Assembly (NCBI RefSeq): GCF_016888335.1
Contig: NZ_JAFEJG010000004.1
Coordinates: 2,232,001-2,296,000, forward strand
Length of the DNA stretch: 64,000 bases
Direction: 5' to 3'
From: Janibacter endophyticus
GTDB lineage: Bacteria > Actinomycetota > Actinomycetes > Actinomycetales > Dermatophilaceae
Positions 34,561 to 48,019 of the stretch are shown here, one piece after another. How positions within the stretch are numbered: position 1 is the stretch's first letter; every line of letters starts with the position of its first letter. Position numbers and translations under genes: made by a program. The notes below the pieces were generated by a model. That model made no database searches, had not been told where the DNA came from, and was given only the letters and a program-made list of their open reading frames with translations.

Positions 34561-35808
34561 TCAGGTCCCGGAGGAGGCCCGACGGCGCTCGGCGTGGAGC
34601 GCCAGCGCGCGGGCGTCGGTGAGGGAGGCGACCTGGTCCACGACGACACGCAGCCGCGCCCTGTCGTCCGGGGCCGCCGCGAGGTCGGGCAGCAGGTCCG
34701 GGTCGAGGCGATCCTCCGGCGCCTCGGCGAACCACCCGACGAGGTCGGCGACGACCGCGCGCTGGTCGGCGTAGAGGGCCGTGCGGCTCTCGGCCCGCAT
34801 GACGTAGTGAGCGGCGACCGCCTTGAGGACGGCCACCTCGGCGCGGCTCTCGTCGGGGACGACGAGCGAGCCGTCGTAGCGGGCGAGGTCGGCGCGACCG
34901 TGGACCTCTCGGGTGGCGGCCTCGGCGGCCTGGACGAAGCGGCCGATGAGCCGGCTCGTCATGTCCTTGAGGCTCGCGAGAGCGATCCGCGAGCCGTCGT
35001 ACCGGTCCGGGACCGCCCCGGTGGCCAGCAGCCGCTCGAGGGCCGCCCCGAGGTCATCGACGGTGAGGTCGCTCGCGTAGGTGGAGCGGGCGACGTCGAG
35101 GACCACCGGGGTCTCCTCGGCATGGCGCAGCAGCCGCAGGTCGAGGTTGCCGGACGCCACGGCGTCCTCGACGTCGTGGACGGAGTAGGCGACGTCGTCG
35201 GCCCAGTCCATGACGTCGGCCTCGAGGCAGCGAAGGGGCGAGCTCACCCCTTCGCGCATCCAGGCGAAGGCCGGGAGGTCGTCGTCGTAGACCCCGAACT
35301 TCGGTGTGGGCGAAGGGGCCTCGCCGCGCCGCCACGGGTACTTCGTCGCCGCGTCGAGGCTGGCCCGGGTGAGGTTGAGGCCGGCGGGCCGGCCGTCGGC
35401 GTGGGCCCGCTTCGGTTCGAGCCGGGTGAGGATCCGGAAGGTCTGGGCGTTGCCCTCGAAGCCCCCGATGCCGGCGGCGATCTCGTCGAGGGCGCTCTCG
35501 CCGTTGTGGCCGAAGGGGGGATGCCCGAGGTCGTGCGCGAGGCAGGCCACCTCGACGACGTCGCCGTTGCAGCCCAGCGCCGCCCCGAACTCGCGACCGA
35601 TCTGGGCGACCTCGAGGCTGTGGGTCAGCCGGTTGCGGATGAAGTCGTCGCTGCTCGGCTGGAGCACCTGGGTCTTCGCCGAGAGGCGGCGCAGCGACGC
35701 CGAGTGGATGAGCCGGCCCCGGTCGCGGGCGAAGTCGTCGCGGTCGGCCCGCTTGTGCACGGGGTCCTCGCGCAGCCAGCGCTCGCGATCCCGCTCGGTG
35801 TACCCCAC
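34561..35808 (-). CDS. dgt: deoxyguanosinetriphosphate triphosphohydrolase-like protein
   Basis: HD-domain enzyme that hydrolyses dNTPs to deoxynucleoside and triphosphate. 415 residues. Metal ligands: RLTHSLEVAQIGREF, then CLAHDLGHPPFGHNGE (the HD pair) and a later DWADDVAYSVHDVEDA. The upstream lead-in TQVLQPSSDDFIRNR is typical. TAGAGT is 6 bases before the GTG start (leaderless). It is divergent from pyc across 93 bases, and the peptidase locus separates it from dnaG, with which it is normally adjacent. Confidence 0.94.
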   Translation of the reverse strand: MGYTERDRERWLREDPVHKRADRDDFARDRGRLIHSASLRRLSAKTQVLQPSSDDFIRNRLTHSLEVAQIGREFGAALGCNGDVVEVACLAHDLGHPPFGHNGESALDEIAAGIGGFEGNAQTFRILTRLEPKRAHADGRPAGLNLTRASLDAATKYPWRRGEAPSPTPKFGVYDDDLPAFAWMREGVSSPLRCLEADVMDWADDVAYSVHDVEDAVASGNLDLRLLRHAEETPVVLDVARSTYASDLTVDDLGAALERLLATGAVPDRYDGSRIALASLKDMTSRLIGRFVQAAEAATREVHGRADLARYDGSLVVPDESRAEVAVLKAVAAHYVMRAESRTALYADQRAVVADLVGWFAEAPEDRLDPDLLPDLAAAPDDRARLRVVVDQVASLTDARALALHAERRRASSGT

Positions 35809-35814
35809 GCGAGC

Positions 35815-35820
35815 ACTCTA
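35815..35820 (-). promoter_or_regulatory. -10 element TAGAGT for leaderless dgt mRNA
   Basis: TAGAGT, six bases, then GTG at 35808. Confidence 0.6.
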
Positions 35821-35868
35821 GGCGTCCCGTGACGTGGAACACGGCGAGGGCCCGGCGGGGACGCGCCC

Positions 35869-35874
35869 TATGGT
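35869..35874 (+). promoter_or_regulatory. -10 element TATGGT for pyc
   Basis: TATGGT 27 bases before the pyc ATG, leaving a leader of about 20 bases that contains AGAAGGGA. Unlike most promoters here it is not leaderless. Confidence 0.45.
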
Positions 35875-35901
35875 CGGGGCACCGCCGAGAAGGGACCGCA
35901 C

Positions 35902-39285
<3,384 letters not shown>

Positions 39286-40500
39286 TCAGCCTCCGCTGAC
39301 CGAGAGCTCGGCCTGGGCGACCTGGGCCGCCTGGGTGTCGTCGAGCTCGCGGCTGCGCAGCCAGTTCTCCGGCAGGGCGACGGTCCGGGGTGACCCGGCC
39401 CGCCCGCGCGGGCCGTCGGCCGCCTCGTCGGGCCACGGCACGTCCGGGTCGAGGGTCGCGATGAGCCCGTCGAGGGCGGCGAGGGAGTCGACGAGGGCGA
39501 GCTGGTTGCGCACGCTCGACCCGGCGGGGAAGCCCTTGAGGTACCAGGCGATGTGCTTGCGGATGTCGCGGCAGGCGCGCAGCTCGTCGCCGCCGTAGAA
39601 GTCGGTGAGGTGCTCGGCGTGCAGCCGCAGGGTCGCCGTCACCTCGCCGAGCGTCGGCCGGACCCGCGCCGGCGACCCGGCGAGGGCGGCCGCGAGGTCG
39701 GTGAAGAGCCACGGCCGGCCGAGGCAGCCACGCCCGACGACGACCCCGTCGCAGCCGGTCTCGGCGACCATTCGCAGGGCGTCCTCGGCGGACCAGATGT
39801 CGCCGTTGCCGAGCACCGGGACGCTCGTGATCGTCTCCTTGAGCAGCCGGATCGCTGCCCAGTCGGCCTGGCCGGAGTACGCCTGGGCCGCGGTGCGGCC
39901 GTGGAGGGAGACCGCGGCCACCCCTTCGTCGACGGCGATCTGGGCCGCCTCGAGATAGGTGAGATGCTCGTCGTCGATGCCCTTGCGCATCTTGACCGTC
40001 ACCGGGATGTCGCGCCTCGCGCCCTCCTCGACGGCCGCACCGACGATGGCGCGGAAGAGGTCGCGCTTCCACGGCAGCGCCGCGCCGCCACCCTTGCGGG
40101 TCACCTTGGGCACGGGGCAGCCGAAGTTGAGGTCGATGTGGTCGGCCCGGTCCTCCGTGGCGATGAGCCGGGCGGCCAGTCGCGTCGCCGTCGGGTCGAC
40201 GCTGTAGAGCTGCACGCTGCGGGGGTGCTCGTCGGGGTCGTGCTCGAGCAGGCGCATCGTCTCGGGCGAGCGCTCGACGACGGCGCGCGAGGTGACCATC
40301 TCGTTGACGTAGAGGCTGCTCGCGCCGCTCGCGGCGTGCCCGGCGGCGCCGTACTGGCGGCAGAGCCGCCGGAAGGCGAGGTTGGTGATCCCGGCCATGG
40401 GGGCGAGGACGACGGGCGAGGTGATCGTGTGGCGACCCAGGCGAAGGGGTGGCAGCACGGGCGACGGGGTCGTCGCGGGTGCGTCGGGCGGAGCAGTCAT
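39286..40500 (-). CDS. dusB: tRNA-dihydrouridine synthase
   Basis: Flavoenzyme reducing uridine to dihydrouridine in tRNA D loops. 404 residues. PVVLAPMAGITNLAFRRLC binds FMN, DLNFGCPVPKVTRKGGGAAL contains the catalytic-cysteine motif, and VSLHGRTAAQAYSGQADW plus NGDIWSAEDA complete the TIM-barrel. A 50-residue C-terminal extension follows the RNA-binding helical domain. AGGAGG is close to the ATG at 40500. Ends one base from the pyc stop on the other strand. The gene name follows the DusB/Nifr3 branch. Confidence 0.94.
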   Translation of the reverse strand: MTAPPDAPATTPSPVLPPLRLGRHTITSPVVLAPMAGITNLAFRRLCRQYGAAGHAASGASSLYVNEMVTSRAVVERSPETMRLLEHDPDEHPRSVQLYSVDPTATRLAARLIATEDRADHIDLNFGCPVPKVTRKGGGAALPWKRDLFRAIVGAAVEEGARRDIPVTVKMRKGIDDEHLTYLEAAQIAVDEGVAAVSLHGRTAAQAYSGQADWAAIRLLKETITSVPVLGNGDIWSAEDALRMVAETGCDGVVVGRGCLGRPWLFTDLAAALAGSPARVRPTLGEVTATLRLHAEHLTDFYGGDELRACRDIRKHIAWYLKGFPAGSSVRNQLALVDSLAALDGLIATLDPDVPWPDEAADGPRGRAGSPRTVALPENWLRSRELDDTQAAQVAQAELSVSGG

Positions 40501-40555
40501 GACCCTCCTATCGTCCCACGGCCGCGAGGTCGGGGCGGTCGGCGATGATGGGGTG

Positions 40556-41542
40556 ATGAGCACCGCCGCCGCCGCCCCCGAGGCCACGGACCGATCCCGC
40601 CTGACCCGCTTCGCCTGGCTCGCCATCGCGGCCGCCTTCGTGACCATCGGGCTCAAGACCGGTGCCTGGCTCGTCACCGGCTCGGTCGGCCTGCTCTCCG
40701 ACGCCGCCGAGTCGGTCGTCAACCTCGTCGCGGCCGTCGGCGCGCTCATCGCCCTCCGGGTCGCGGCGGCGCCGGCCGACGACAGCCACCACTTCGGTCA
40801 CGCGAAGGCGGAGTACTTCTCCGCCGCGGTCGAGGGGGCGATGATCGCGGTCGCCGCGCTCATCATCATCTGGCAGGCGGTGCTGCGCCTGCTCGACCCG
40901 CGACCGCTCGAGGACATCGGGCTCGGCCTGGGCATCTCGATCGTCGCCTCGGTCGTCAACGGCCTCGTCGCCGTCGTCCTCGTGAGAGCCGGCCGGGAGC
41001 ACCGCTCGATCACCCTCACCGCCGACGGCAAGCACCTCCTCACCGACGTCGTCACCTCCGTCGGTGTCGTCATCGGCGTGGCCCTCGTGTGGCTCACCGG
41101 CCTCGACTGGCTCGACCCGGTCATCGCGCTGCTCGTCGCCGTCAACATCCTCTGGGCCGGGTGGGGCCTGATCAACGAGTCCGCGCACGGCCTCATGGAC
41201 CACACGATGGACGAGCAGGACAACGTCGACATCGCGACCACGCTGGAGCGCTGGACGACGGACGAGGTGCACTTCCACGGGCTGCGCACCCGGGTGGCCG
41301 GCCACCGGTCCTTCGCCGAGGTCCACGTGCTCGTCCCTGGGGTCTGGAGCGTCCAACGGGCCCACGACCTCGTCGAGGACGTCGAGGCCGAGCTGCACGA
41401 GCGCTTCCCCGACCTCGCGGTCTCGGCGCACATCGAGCCGCGCGAGGACCCGCGCGCCTACGGTGACTACGAGGCGGAGATCCCCGTCAGTGATCCTGCC
41501 CGCGACGTCCCACCCGCTCCCCTGACGAAGGACCCGGCATGA
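40556..41542 (+). CDS. cation diffusion facilitator family transporter
   Basis: Proton-driven divalent-cation efflux (Zn, Co, Fe, Mn or Cd) across the inner membrane. 328 residues with six transmembrane helices. Metal ligands appear as LLSDAAESVVNL in helix II, HHFGHAKAEYFSA between helices II and III, and DGKHLLTDVVTS in helix V; a cytosolic C-terminal domain with histidine-containing strands follows. GATGAT lies 6 bases before the ATG at 40556, a weaker leaderless match. Overlaps the sulfurtransferase start (ATGA). Metal specificity is not visible. Confidence 0.92.
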   Translation: MSTAAAAPEATDRSRLTRFAWLAIAAAFVTIGLKTGAWLVTGSVGLLSDAAESVVNLVAAVGALIALRVAAAPADDSHHFGHAKAEYFSAAVEGAMIAVAALIIIWQAVLRLLDPRPLEDIGLGLGISIVASVVNGLVAVVLVRAGREHRSITLTADGKHLLTDVVTSVGVVIGVALVWLTGLDWLDPVIALLVAVNILWAGWGLINESAHGLMDHTMDEQDNVDIATTLERWTTDEVHFHGLRTRVAGHRSFAEVHVLVPGVWSVQRAHDLVEDVEAELHERFPDLAVSAHIEPREDPRAYGDYEAEIPVSDPARDVPPAPLTKDPA

Positions 41543-42372
41543 CCCAGCTCATCACCGCGCAGGCTCTCGCCTCGATGCTCGCCGAGGACCGCGAGGACCT
41601 CGTCGTGCTCGACGTCCAGTACGAGCTCGGTGGCCGTCCGAGCGCGCAGCTGTACGCGGACGGGCACGTCCCCGGCGCGGTCCCCCTCGACCTCGACGCC
41701 GTGCTCGCCGGCCCGCCCGGGGAGGGCGGTCGGCACCCGCTCCCCGACCCGGCCGTGCTCGAGGCCGGCCTGCGGGCCGCGGGGGTGCGCGCGCGCGATG
41801 CCGTCGTCGTCTACGACCAGCAGACCTCCCTCGCCGCCGCCCGCGCCTGGTGGGTGCTGAGGTGGGCGGGTGTCGAGCAGGTCCGGGTCCTCGACGGCGG
41901 GCTCGCGGGCTGGCGCGCGGAGGGGCACGACGTGTCGACCGAGACGGCGGTCCTCGAGCCCGGCGACGTGACCGTCGTGCCCGGCAGCATGCCGGTGCTC
42001 GACGCCGCGGGTGCCGCGCGGGTGGCCGAGGAAGGGGTGCTTGTCGACGCGCGGACTCCCGAGCGCTTCCGCGGCGAGAGCGAGCCGATCGACCCGGTCG
42101 CCGGCCGGATCCCCGGGGCGGTCAACGTGCCGATGGGCGAGCTGCTCGGCGAGGACGGCCGCTTCCTGCCGGCGGACGCGCTGCGCGCCCGCTTCCACGC
42201 CGTCGGGGCGCACCGCGGGGGCGACGCCCCGGTCGGGGCCTACTGCGGCTCGGGCATCACTGCCGCGCACACCGTGCTCGCGATGCACGAGGCGGGCATC
42301 GCGGCGATTCCGTACATCGGCTCGTGGAGCCACTGGATCACCGACCCCGAGCGACCGGTCGCGAGCGGCTGA
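41539..42372 (+). CDS. two-domain sulfurtransferase (thiosulfate/3-mercaptopyruvate type)
   Basis: 277 residues with tandem rhodanese domains; only the second has the active cysteine, in YCGSGITAAH. The CGSG(I/V)T loop is that of mercaptopyruvate sulfurtransferases rather than the CRKGVT of thiosulfate rhodaneses. The first domain retains VVVYDQQTSLAAARAWW and DGGLAGWRAEG. Cytosolic. The ATG overlaps the transporter stop by four bases, so the two are cotranscribed; why a cation exporter pairs with this enzyme is unclear. Confidence 0.93.
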   Translation: MTQLITAQALASMLAEDREDLVVLDVQYELGGRPSAQLYADGHVPGAVPLDLDAVLAGPPGEGGRHPLPDPAVLEAGLRAAGVRARDAVVVYDQQTSLAAARAWWVLRWAGVEQVRVLDGGLAGWRAEGHDVSTETAVLEPGDVTVVPGSMPVLDAAGAARVAEEGVLVDARTPERFRGESEPIDPVAGRIPGAVNVPMGELLGEDGRFLPADALRARFHAVGAHRGGDAPVGAYCGSGITAAHTVLAMHEAGIAAIPYIGSWSHWITDPERPVASG

Positions 42373-42375
42373 CGC

Positions 42376-42926
42376 TCAGAGCGCGATCGCGGCCAGGGCC
42401 GGGCCGGGTCGCTCCTCGGCACCGACCTCCGGCGTCCCGACAAGCTCTCCGGCCCGGCTCACCCCGCCGCCGATGACGTCCCATGCGAGGACCCGCTCCC
42501 CCTCGGCGCTCGACGAGAGCACGAGCAGGGTGTCTCGCGGACCCCACCCGAGAGGCTGGAAACCGCCCTTGTGGGTCGTGTCGGAGACCGGCGGCGTGAG
42601 CAGCCGGGGCCTGGGCGACATGTCGATCTGCACCGTGTAGGCCCCCTGGTAGGCGCCGAGCTCCTCGCCGACGGACCGGCCCAGGAAGACCGATGCTGCC
42701 GACCAGCCCTCGATGTTCGACACCGTCCCGGCCATCGTCCCGCCGACCTCGAGCGGGAGGTCCCGGACGCCGACCCTGCGGCCCGCACCGTCGTACGAGA
42801 TCCGCTGCAGCCGGCTGCTCCCGGGCCCGGCCGCGACGATGTCCTCCGGCCGGGCGCTCAACGGTGCGCGCCGGCGAGCGGTCCGGGTGCCGGGCTCGCC
42901 GGTGATGCGCCAGTGCTTCTCCCCCG
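42376..42926 (-). pseudogene. C-terminal remnant of a sigma-factor partner protein
   Basis: Reading from about EKHWRITGEPGTRTA to AIAL, roughly 180 residues with repeated strand-turn patterns (RISYDGAGRRVGVRDLP, GWGPRDTLLVLSSS) that look like beta-propeller blades. It lacks any N-terminus or start codon: the reading frame runs upstream directly into the broken sigma-factor gene. Genes following SigE-family sigma factors often encode such sensor or regulator proteins, so this looks like the far end of that partner, joined by a deletion. It is read in the frame one base back from the sigma gene. Confidence 0.55.
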
Positions 42927-43331
42927 CATGCCGAGGACCTCGGCGCACTCGCGGACCGAGCGGTCCTCGAAGAAGCGGAGCACGACGACCGCCCGCTGGC
43001 CGGGCGTGAGCCCGCCGAGCAGCTGCTCGAGGGCGACCCGGTCGAGGACGGCGTCGGCGAAGGGGTGGCCGCTGCGCTCGGGGAGTTCGGCACCTCGGTC
43101 CTCGTGCCGGGTGCGTCGCCACGACGAGACGCTGTCGCGGTAGAGGATCTTGCGGGCGTAGCCGTCGGGGTTCTCGCCCCGCAGCCGCTCCCAGCGCTCC
43201 GCGTCCTTCGCCAGCGCGTCCTGGACGAGGTCCTCCGCGAGGTGGGGGTCACCGCAGACGAGGTCGGCCGCACGCACGAACGCGTGCTGACGCGCCCCTG
43301 CCCACTGCGCGAAGTCCTCGTCGACGACCAC
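42858..43331 (-). pseudogene. truncated ECF (SigE-family) RNA polymerase sigma factor
   Basis: From GTG 43331 the protein shows sigma region 2 (ADLVCGDPHLAEDLVQDALAK, then RKILYRDSVSSWRR) and the start of region 4 (GGLTPGQRAVVVLRFFEDRS followed by VRECAEVLGM). It stops matching exactly at LGM (42927), where the second helix of the region 4 helix-turn-helix should follow; the last 25 residues are out of frame with a different gene. Without region 4 it should not bind -35 elements. A five-G run at 42921-42925 marks the junction. Either a deletion pseudogene or a fusion. Confidence 0.7.
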
Positions 43332-43425
43332 GCCCCATCATCCCCTTCGCCGTGCGCTCACACCTGCTCAACGCACGACGAGGGGTGAAGGGTTGGGACC
43401 CGACCGAAGAGCGGTCCCCGCGGGG

Positions 43426-44835
<1,410 letters not shown>

Positions 44836-44842
44836 GGGCGCA

Positions 44843-44848
44843 AGGCTA
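44843..44848 (-). promoter_or_regulatory. -10 element TAGCCT for leaderless glyS mRNA
   Basis: TAGCCT, seven bases, then ATG at 44835. It faces the divergent TACGCT of the neighbouring gene; the -35 regions of the two must overlap. Confidence 0.6.
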
Positions 44849-44879
44849 ACCGGACGACGAGCCACGGATCACCACCGCC

Positions 44880-44885
44880 TACGCT
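44880..44885 (+). promoter_or_regulatory. -10 element TACGCT for leaderless small membrane protein mRNA
   Basis: TACGCT, seven bases, then GTG at 44893. Only 31 bases separate it from the opposite-facing glyS -10. Confidence 0.6.
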
Positions 44886-44892
44886 GGGAGAC

Positions 44893-45204
44893 GTGCCTGC
44901 GTCTCCCCCCTCTCCCCGCCCCGACCGCCCCGACGACGGCAACGTCCTCGGCCGGACGAGCGGCTCCGCCGTCCGCTGGATCTCGAGCCTCCCGCCGGCG
45001 GTCCCCGTCCTCTTCGTCTTCGGCCTCGTGCTGCTCGGCGGCTTCGTGCCGTGGGGGTGGGTCCTGCTCGCCGTCGCGACGCTGCTGCTCGTGTGGATCC
45101 TCGTCGCGAGCTGGCCGCGGCTCACCCCGGCGGAGAAGCTGCTCCGCCTCGCCGTCATCGCCCTGCTCCTCGCCGTGACGATCGTTCGGGCCGTCCCCCG
45201 CTGA
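44893..45204 (+). CDS. small membrane protein (DUF6703-like)
   Basis: 103 residues: a Pro/Arg/Asp-rich N-terminal 30, then three hydrophobic segments (AVPVLFVFGLVLLGGFV, WVLLAVATLLLVWILVA, LLRLAVIALLLAVTIV). Such a protein beside glyS is a recurring actinobacterial neighbour, with no known function. GTG start with the leaderless -10 in front. Convergent with nothing; the znu promoter begins just after its stop. Confidence 0.8.
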   Translation: MPASPPSPRPDRPDDGNVLGRTSGSAVRWISSLPPAVPVLFVFGLVLLGGFVPWGWVLLAVATLLLVWILVASWPRLTPAEKLLRLAVIALLLAVTIVRAVPR

Positions 45205-45210
45205 GCCGCT

Positions 45211-45248
45211 TTGACAATGGTTCTCAGTATGGTTGAGAATCGTTCTCA
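45211..45248 (+). promoter_or_regulatory. znuA promoter with two tandem Zur boxes
   Basis: A perfect TTGACA at 45211-45216. Box 1 is TGACAATGGTTCTCA (45212-45226), one mismatch from palindromic; box 2 is TGAGAATCGTTCTCA (45234-45248), a perfect palindrome. They are 22 bases apart, centre to centre, and box 2's last base is the A of the ATG. GAGAAT (45235-45240) would serve as -10, 18 bases after TTGACA and 7 before ATG. Zur binding would cover -35, -10 and start. Confidence 0.85.
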
Positions 45249-46210
45249 TGAAGCGTCCTCTCCTCGCCTTCACCGCCACCGCCCTCGCCGCGAGCACGCT
45301 CTCCGCGTGCGGCTCCTCCGAGGACGCCGCTGACGACGGCGGAGGGATCGAGGTCGTCGCCTCCTTCTACCCGCTCGAGCACGCCGCCGTCCGGGTCGGC
45401 GGCGAGCACGTCAGCGTCACCAACCTCACCAGGCCCGGCGCCGAGGCGCACGACGTCGAGCTGACCCCGAAGGACATGCTCGGCGTGACGCGGGCTGACC
45501 TGCTCGTCTACCTCAAGGACTTCCAGCCCGCCGTCGACGACGCCGCCGCGGAGGCGGGCGACGCCGCCTTCGACGTCTCCCGCGACGCGCACCTCGATCT
45601 CGGGGCGAGCGAGGCCGGGCACGAGGGAGAGAGCCCCGAGGAGCACGCCGAGCATGCGGAGGACGGGCCCGAGGGGCACGACCACGGCGCGACCGACCCG
45701 CACTTCTGGCTCGACCCGATCCGTTACGCCGACGTGGCCGACGCGATCGCCGGCCGGCTGGCCACGACCGACCCCGAGCACGCCGAGGACTACCGTGCCA
45801 ACGCCGCGGCCTTCCGCGAGGAGCTCACCGTGCTCGACAAGGACATGACCGCCGGGCTCGAGGACTGCACCCACCGCGAGCTCGTCACGAGCCACACCGC
45901 CTTCGCCTACCTCGCCGAGGCCTACGACCTCGAGCAGGAGGGCATCACCGGGCTCACCCCCGAGTCCGAGCCGAGCGCCCAGGACATGGCCGCGGTCGTC
46001 GCCCACATCACCGAGCACGACGTCGCGACGATCTACACCGAGCCGCTCGCCCCGCGCGCGGTCGCCGAGACCATCGCCCGCGAGGCCGGCGTCAAGGTCG
46101 CGACGCTCGACCCGCTCGAGGGGATCACCGACAGCTCCGCCGCGCAGGACTACCTTGGCGTCATGCGCGCCAACCTCGCCACCCTCCGGGAGGGACAGGA
46201 GTGCCGCTGA
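45248..46210 (+). CDS. znuA: zinc ABC transporter substrate-binding lipoprotein
   Basis: High-affinity zinc capture outside the membrane. 320 residues. Lipobox STLSAC with Cys21; cluster A-I metal-binding fold with VVASFYPLEHAAVRV, a long His/Glu/Asp-rich loop (residues about 118-150, ending HDHGATDPHFWLDP) and TSHTAFAYLAEAYDL. The His-rich loop and His residues are typical of zinc rather than manganese binders. ATG 45248 begins within a Zur box and has no ribosome-binding site, so the transcript is probably leaderless. First gene of znuABC-zur. Confidence 0.96.
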   Translation: MKRPLLAFTATALAASTLSACGSSEDAADDGGGIEVVASFYPLEHAAVRVGGEHVSVTNLTRPGAEAHDVELTPKDMLGVTRADLLVYLKDFQPAVDDAAAEAGDAAFDVSRDAHLDLGASEAGHEGESPEEHAEHAEDGPEGHDHGATDPHFWLDPIRYADVADAIAGRLATTDPEHAEDYRANAAAFREELTVLDKDMTAGLEDCTHRELVTSHTAFAYLAEAYDLEQEGITGLTPESEPSAQDMAAVVAHITEHDVATIYTEPLAPRAVAETIAREAGVKVATLDPLEGITDSSAAQDYLGVMRANLATLREGQECR

Positions 46211-47010
46211 CCCCTGCGCCGGACGCGCCGCCCCTGCACCTGCAGCGGGCGGCCTTCGGCTACGGCGAGCGCGCCGTCGTCGCCGACGTCGACCTCACCG
46301 TCCGGCAGGGCGAGGTCGTCGCCCTGCTCGGCCCGAACGGCGCCGGCAAGTCGACCCTCGTCAAGGGCGTCCTCGGCCTGGCCGACCAGCTCGCCGGGTC
46401 GGTCGACATCTTCGGCACCCCACGGGACGAGCTGCACGACCGCACCCGGGTCGGCTATGTCCCGCAGCGCCACTCCCTCAGCGCCTCGGTCAACGCGACC
46501 GTTGAGGAGGTCGTCGCCGTGGGACGCCTCCCGCACCACCCGTGGTGGGCTCCGTGGCGGTCGGGGGCGCGGACCGACCGCGCGATCGTCACCGACGCGA
46601 TCGACACGGTGGGCCTGGCCGACTATGCGGGCCATGACGTCTCGACCCTCTCAGGCGGGCAGCAGCGCCGCGTGCTCATCGCGCGGGCGCTCGCCTCCCA
46701 GCCCGAGCTCTTCTTCCTCGACGAGCCGACGGCCGGCGTCGACGTGGGCAACCAGCGCGTCCTGAGCCAGGTCCTCGCCCGGCTCGTCGAGCGCGGCGCG
46801 ACCCTCGTCATCGTCACCCACGAGCTCGCCGCGCTCCGCGACCTCATCACCCGGGCCGTCGTCGTCCAGGCCGGCCACATCGCCTACGACGGCCCGCCCG
46901 AGGGGCTCACCGACGGGCACGAGGACGGGCACCACCACCCCTTCGACGACGCGGACGCGAGGTCGCTCGGCCTCCACCCTCTCGGCGGCGCAGGTGAGCC
47001 CCGTGCTTGA
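46201..47010 (+). CDS. znuC: zinc ABC transporter ATP-binding protein
   Basis: ATPase of the zinc importer on the cytosolic face. 269 residues. Walker A LLGPNGAGKSTLVKG, signature LSGGQQRRVLIARAL, Walker B LFFLDEPTAGVD and the switch histidine in VTHEL are all present. A His/Asp tail (HEDGHHHPFDDADA) near the C-terminus may sense or buffer zinc. GTG start overlaps the znuA stop by ten bases, with GGGAGGGACAGGA upstream. Confidence 0.95.
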   Translation: MPLTPAPDAPPLHLQRAAFGYGERAVVADVDLTVRQGEVVALLGPNGAGKSTLVKGVLGLADQLAGSVDIFGTPRDELHDRTRVGYVPQRHSLSASVNATVEEVVAVGRLPHHPWWAPWRSGARTDRAIVTDAIDTVGLADYAGHDVSTLSGGQQRRVLIARALASQPELFFLDEPTAGVDVGNQRVLSQVLARLVERGATLVIVTHELAALRDLITRAVVVQAGHIAYDGPPEGLTDGHEDGHHHPFDDADARSLGLHPLGGAGEPRA

Positions 47011-48019
47011 CCTCCTCGCGCTCGACTTCATGCGCAACGCGCTGCTCGCCGCACTCCTCGTCGGGGTCGCGGCTCCGCTCGTCGGGATCTTCCTCGTGCA
47101 GCGGCGCATGTCGCTCATCGGCGACGGCATCGGCCACGTCGCCCTGGCCGGCGTCGGCGTCGGGATCTTCACCGGGAGCTCGCCGGTGTGGACCGCGCTC
47201 GTCGCGGCGGTCGTCGCCGCCGTCGTCATCGAGCTCGTCCAGCGGCTCGGCCGCACGAGCGGCGACCTCGCGCTCGCGGTGATGTTCTACGGCGGCATCG
47301 CCGCCGGCGTGGTCATCATCGCCAGGTCGCCGAGCGGCACCCCCGCCAACCTCACGGGCTATCTCTTCGGCGCGATCAACACGGTGAGCCGCACGGACCT
47401 CGTGGTCTTCGCGGTGCTCTCACTCGTCGTGATCCTCGTGACGACGACGCTGCGCGGCCGGCTCTTCGCCGTGGCGCAGGACGAGGAGTATGCCCGGGCC
47501 ACGGGCCTGCCTGTGCTCGGTCTCAACGTGCTGCTCGCCGTCCTCACCGCGGTCACCGTCGTCGTCTCGATGCGGGTCATCGGCCTGCTGCTCATCAGCG
47601 CGCTGATGATCCTGCCCAACGCGTCCGGCCAGTTCCTCGGGCGGTCCTTCCGGGCGAGCCTGCGCTGGGCGGTCCTCATCGGGCTGCTCACGAGCGTCGG
47701 CGGCGTCGTCGTCAGCTTCTACGCCGACACCCCGAGCGGCGGCACGATCGTCCTGCTGGCCATCGCAGTCTTCGCGCTCGCGGGTCTGGCCGGGGCGGTC
47801 CGCACCCGGCTGCGCCGCGGGCAGCACGCCCCGGCCGAGGAGCACGACCACGTCCACTGGGCCGAGTGCGGCCACGAGGCGATCCCCCACGGCGACCACG
47901 TCGACTATCTCCACGACGGCCACCGGCACGCGAGCCACGGCGACCACTGGGACGAGCACTCGGAGCACGAGCACGACCCCATGCACCCCCACGCCCAGGA
48001 GGAGGTGGCCCGTGGCTGA
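46994..48019 (+). CDS. znuB: zinc ABC transporter permease with histidine-rich tail
   Basis: Membrane permease of the zinc importer. 341 residues: eight to nine transmembrane segments to about residue 275 with GDGIGHVALAGVGVG and ILPNASGQFLGRSF as family marks. The last 60 residues are an extramembrane tail with about 18 His among Asp and Glu (HWAECGHEAIPHGDHVDYLH and repeats), beyond ordinary ZnuB length. GTG 46994 overlaps znuC; GTG 47003 is an alternative with AGGTGAG before it. Confidence 0.94.
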   Translation: MSPVLDLLALDFMRNALLAALLVGVAAPLVGIFLVQRRMSLIGDGIGHVALAGVGVGIFTGSSPVWTALVAAVVAAVVIELVQRLGRTSGDLALAVMFYGGIAAGVVIIARSPSGTPANLTGYLFGAINTVSRTDLVVFAVLSLVVILVTTTLRGRLFAVAQDEEYARATGLPVLGLNVLLAVLTAVTVVVSMRVIGLLLISALMILPNASGQFLGRSFRASLRWAVLIGLLTSVGGVVVSFYADTPSGGTIVLLAIAVFALAGLAGAVRTRLRRGQHAPAEEHDHVHWAECGHEAIPHGDHVDYLHDGHRHASHGDHWDEHSEHEHDPMHPHAQEEVARG

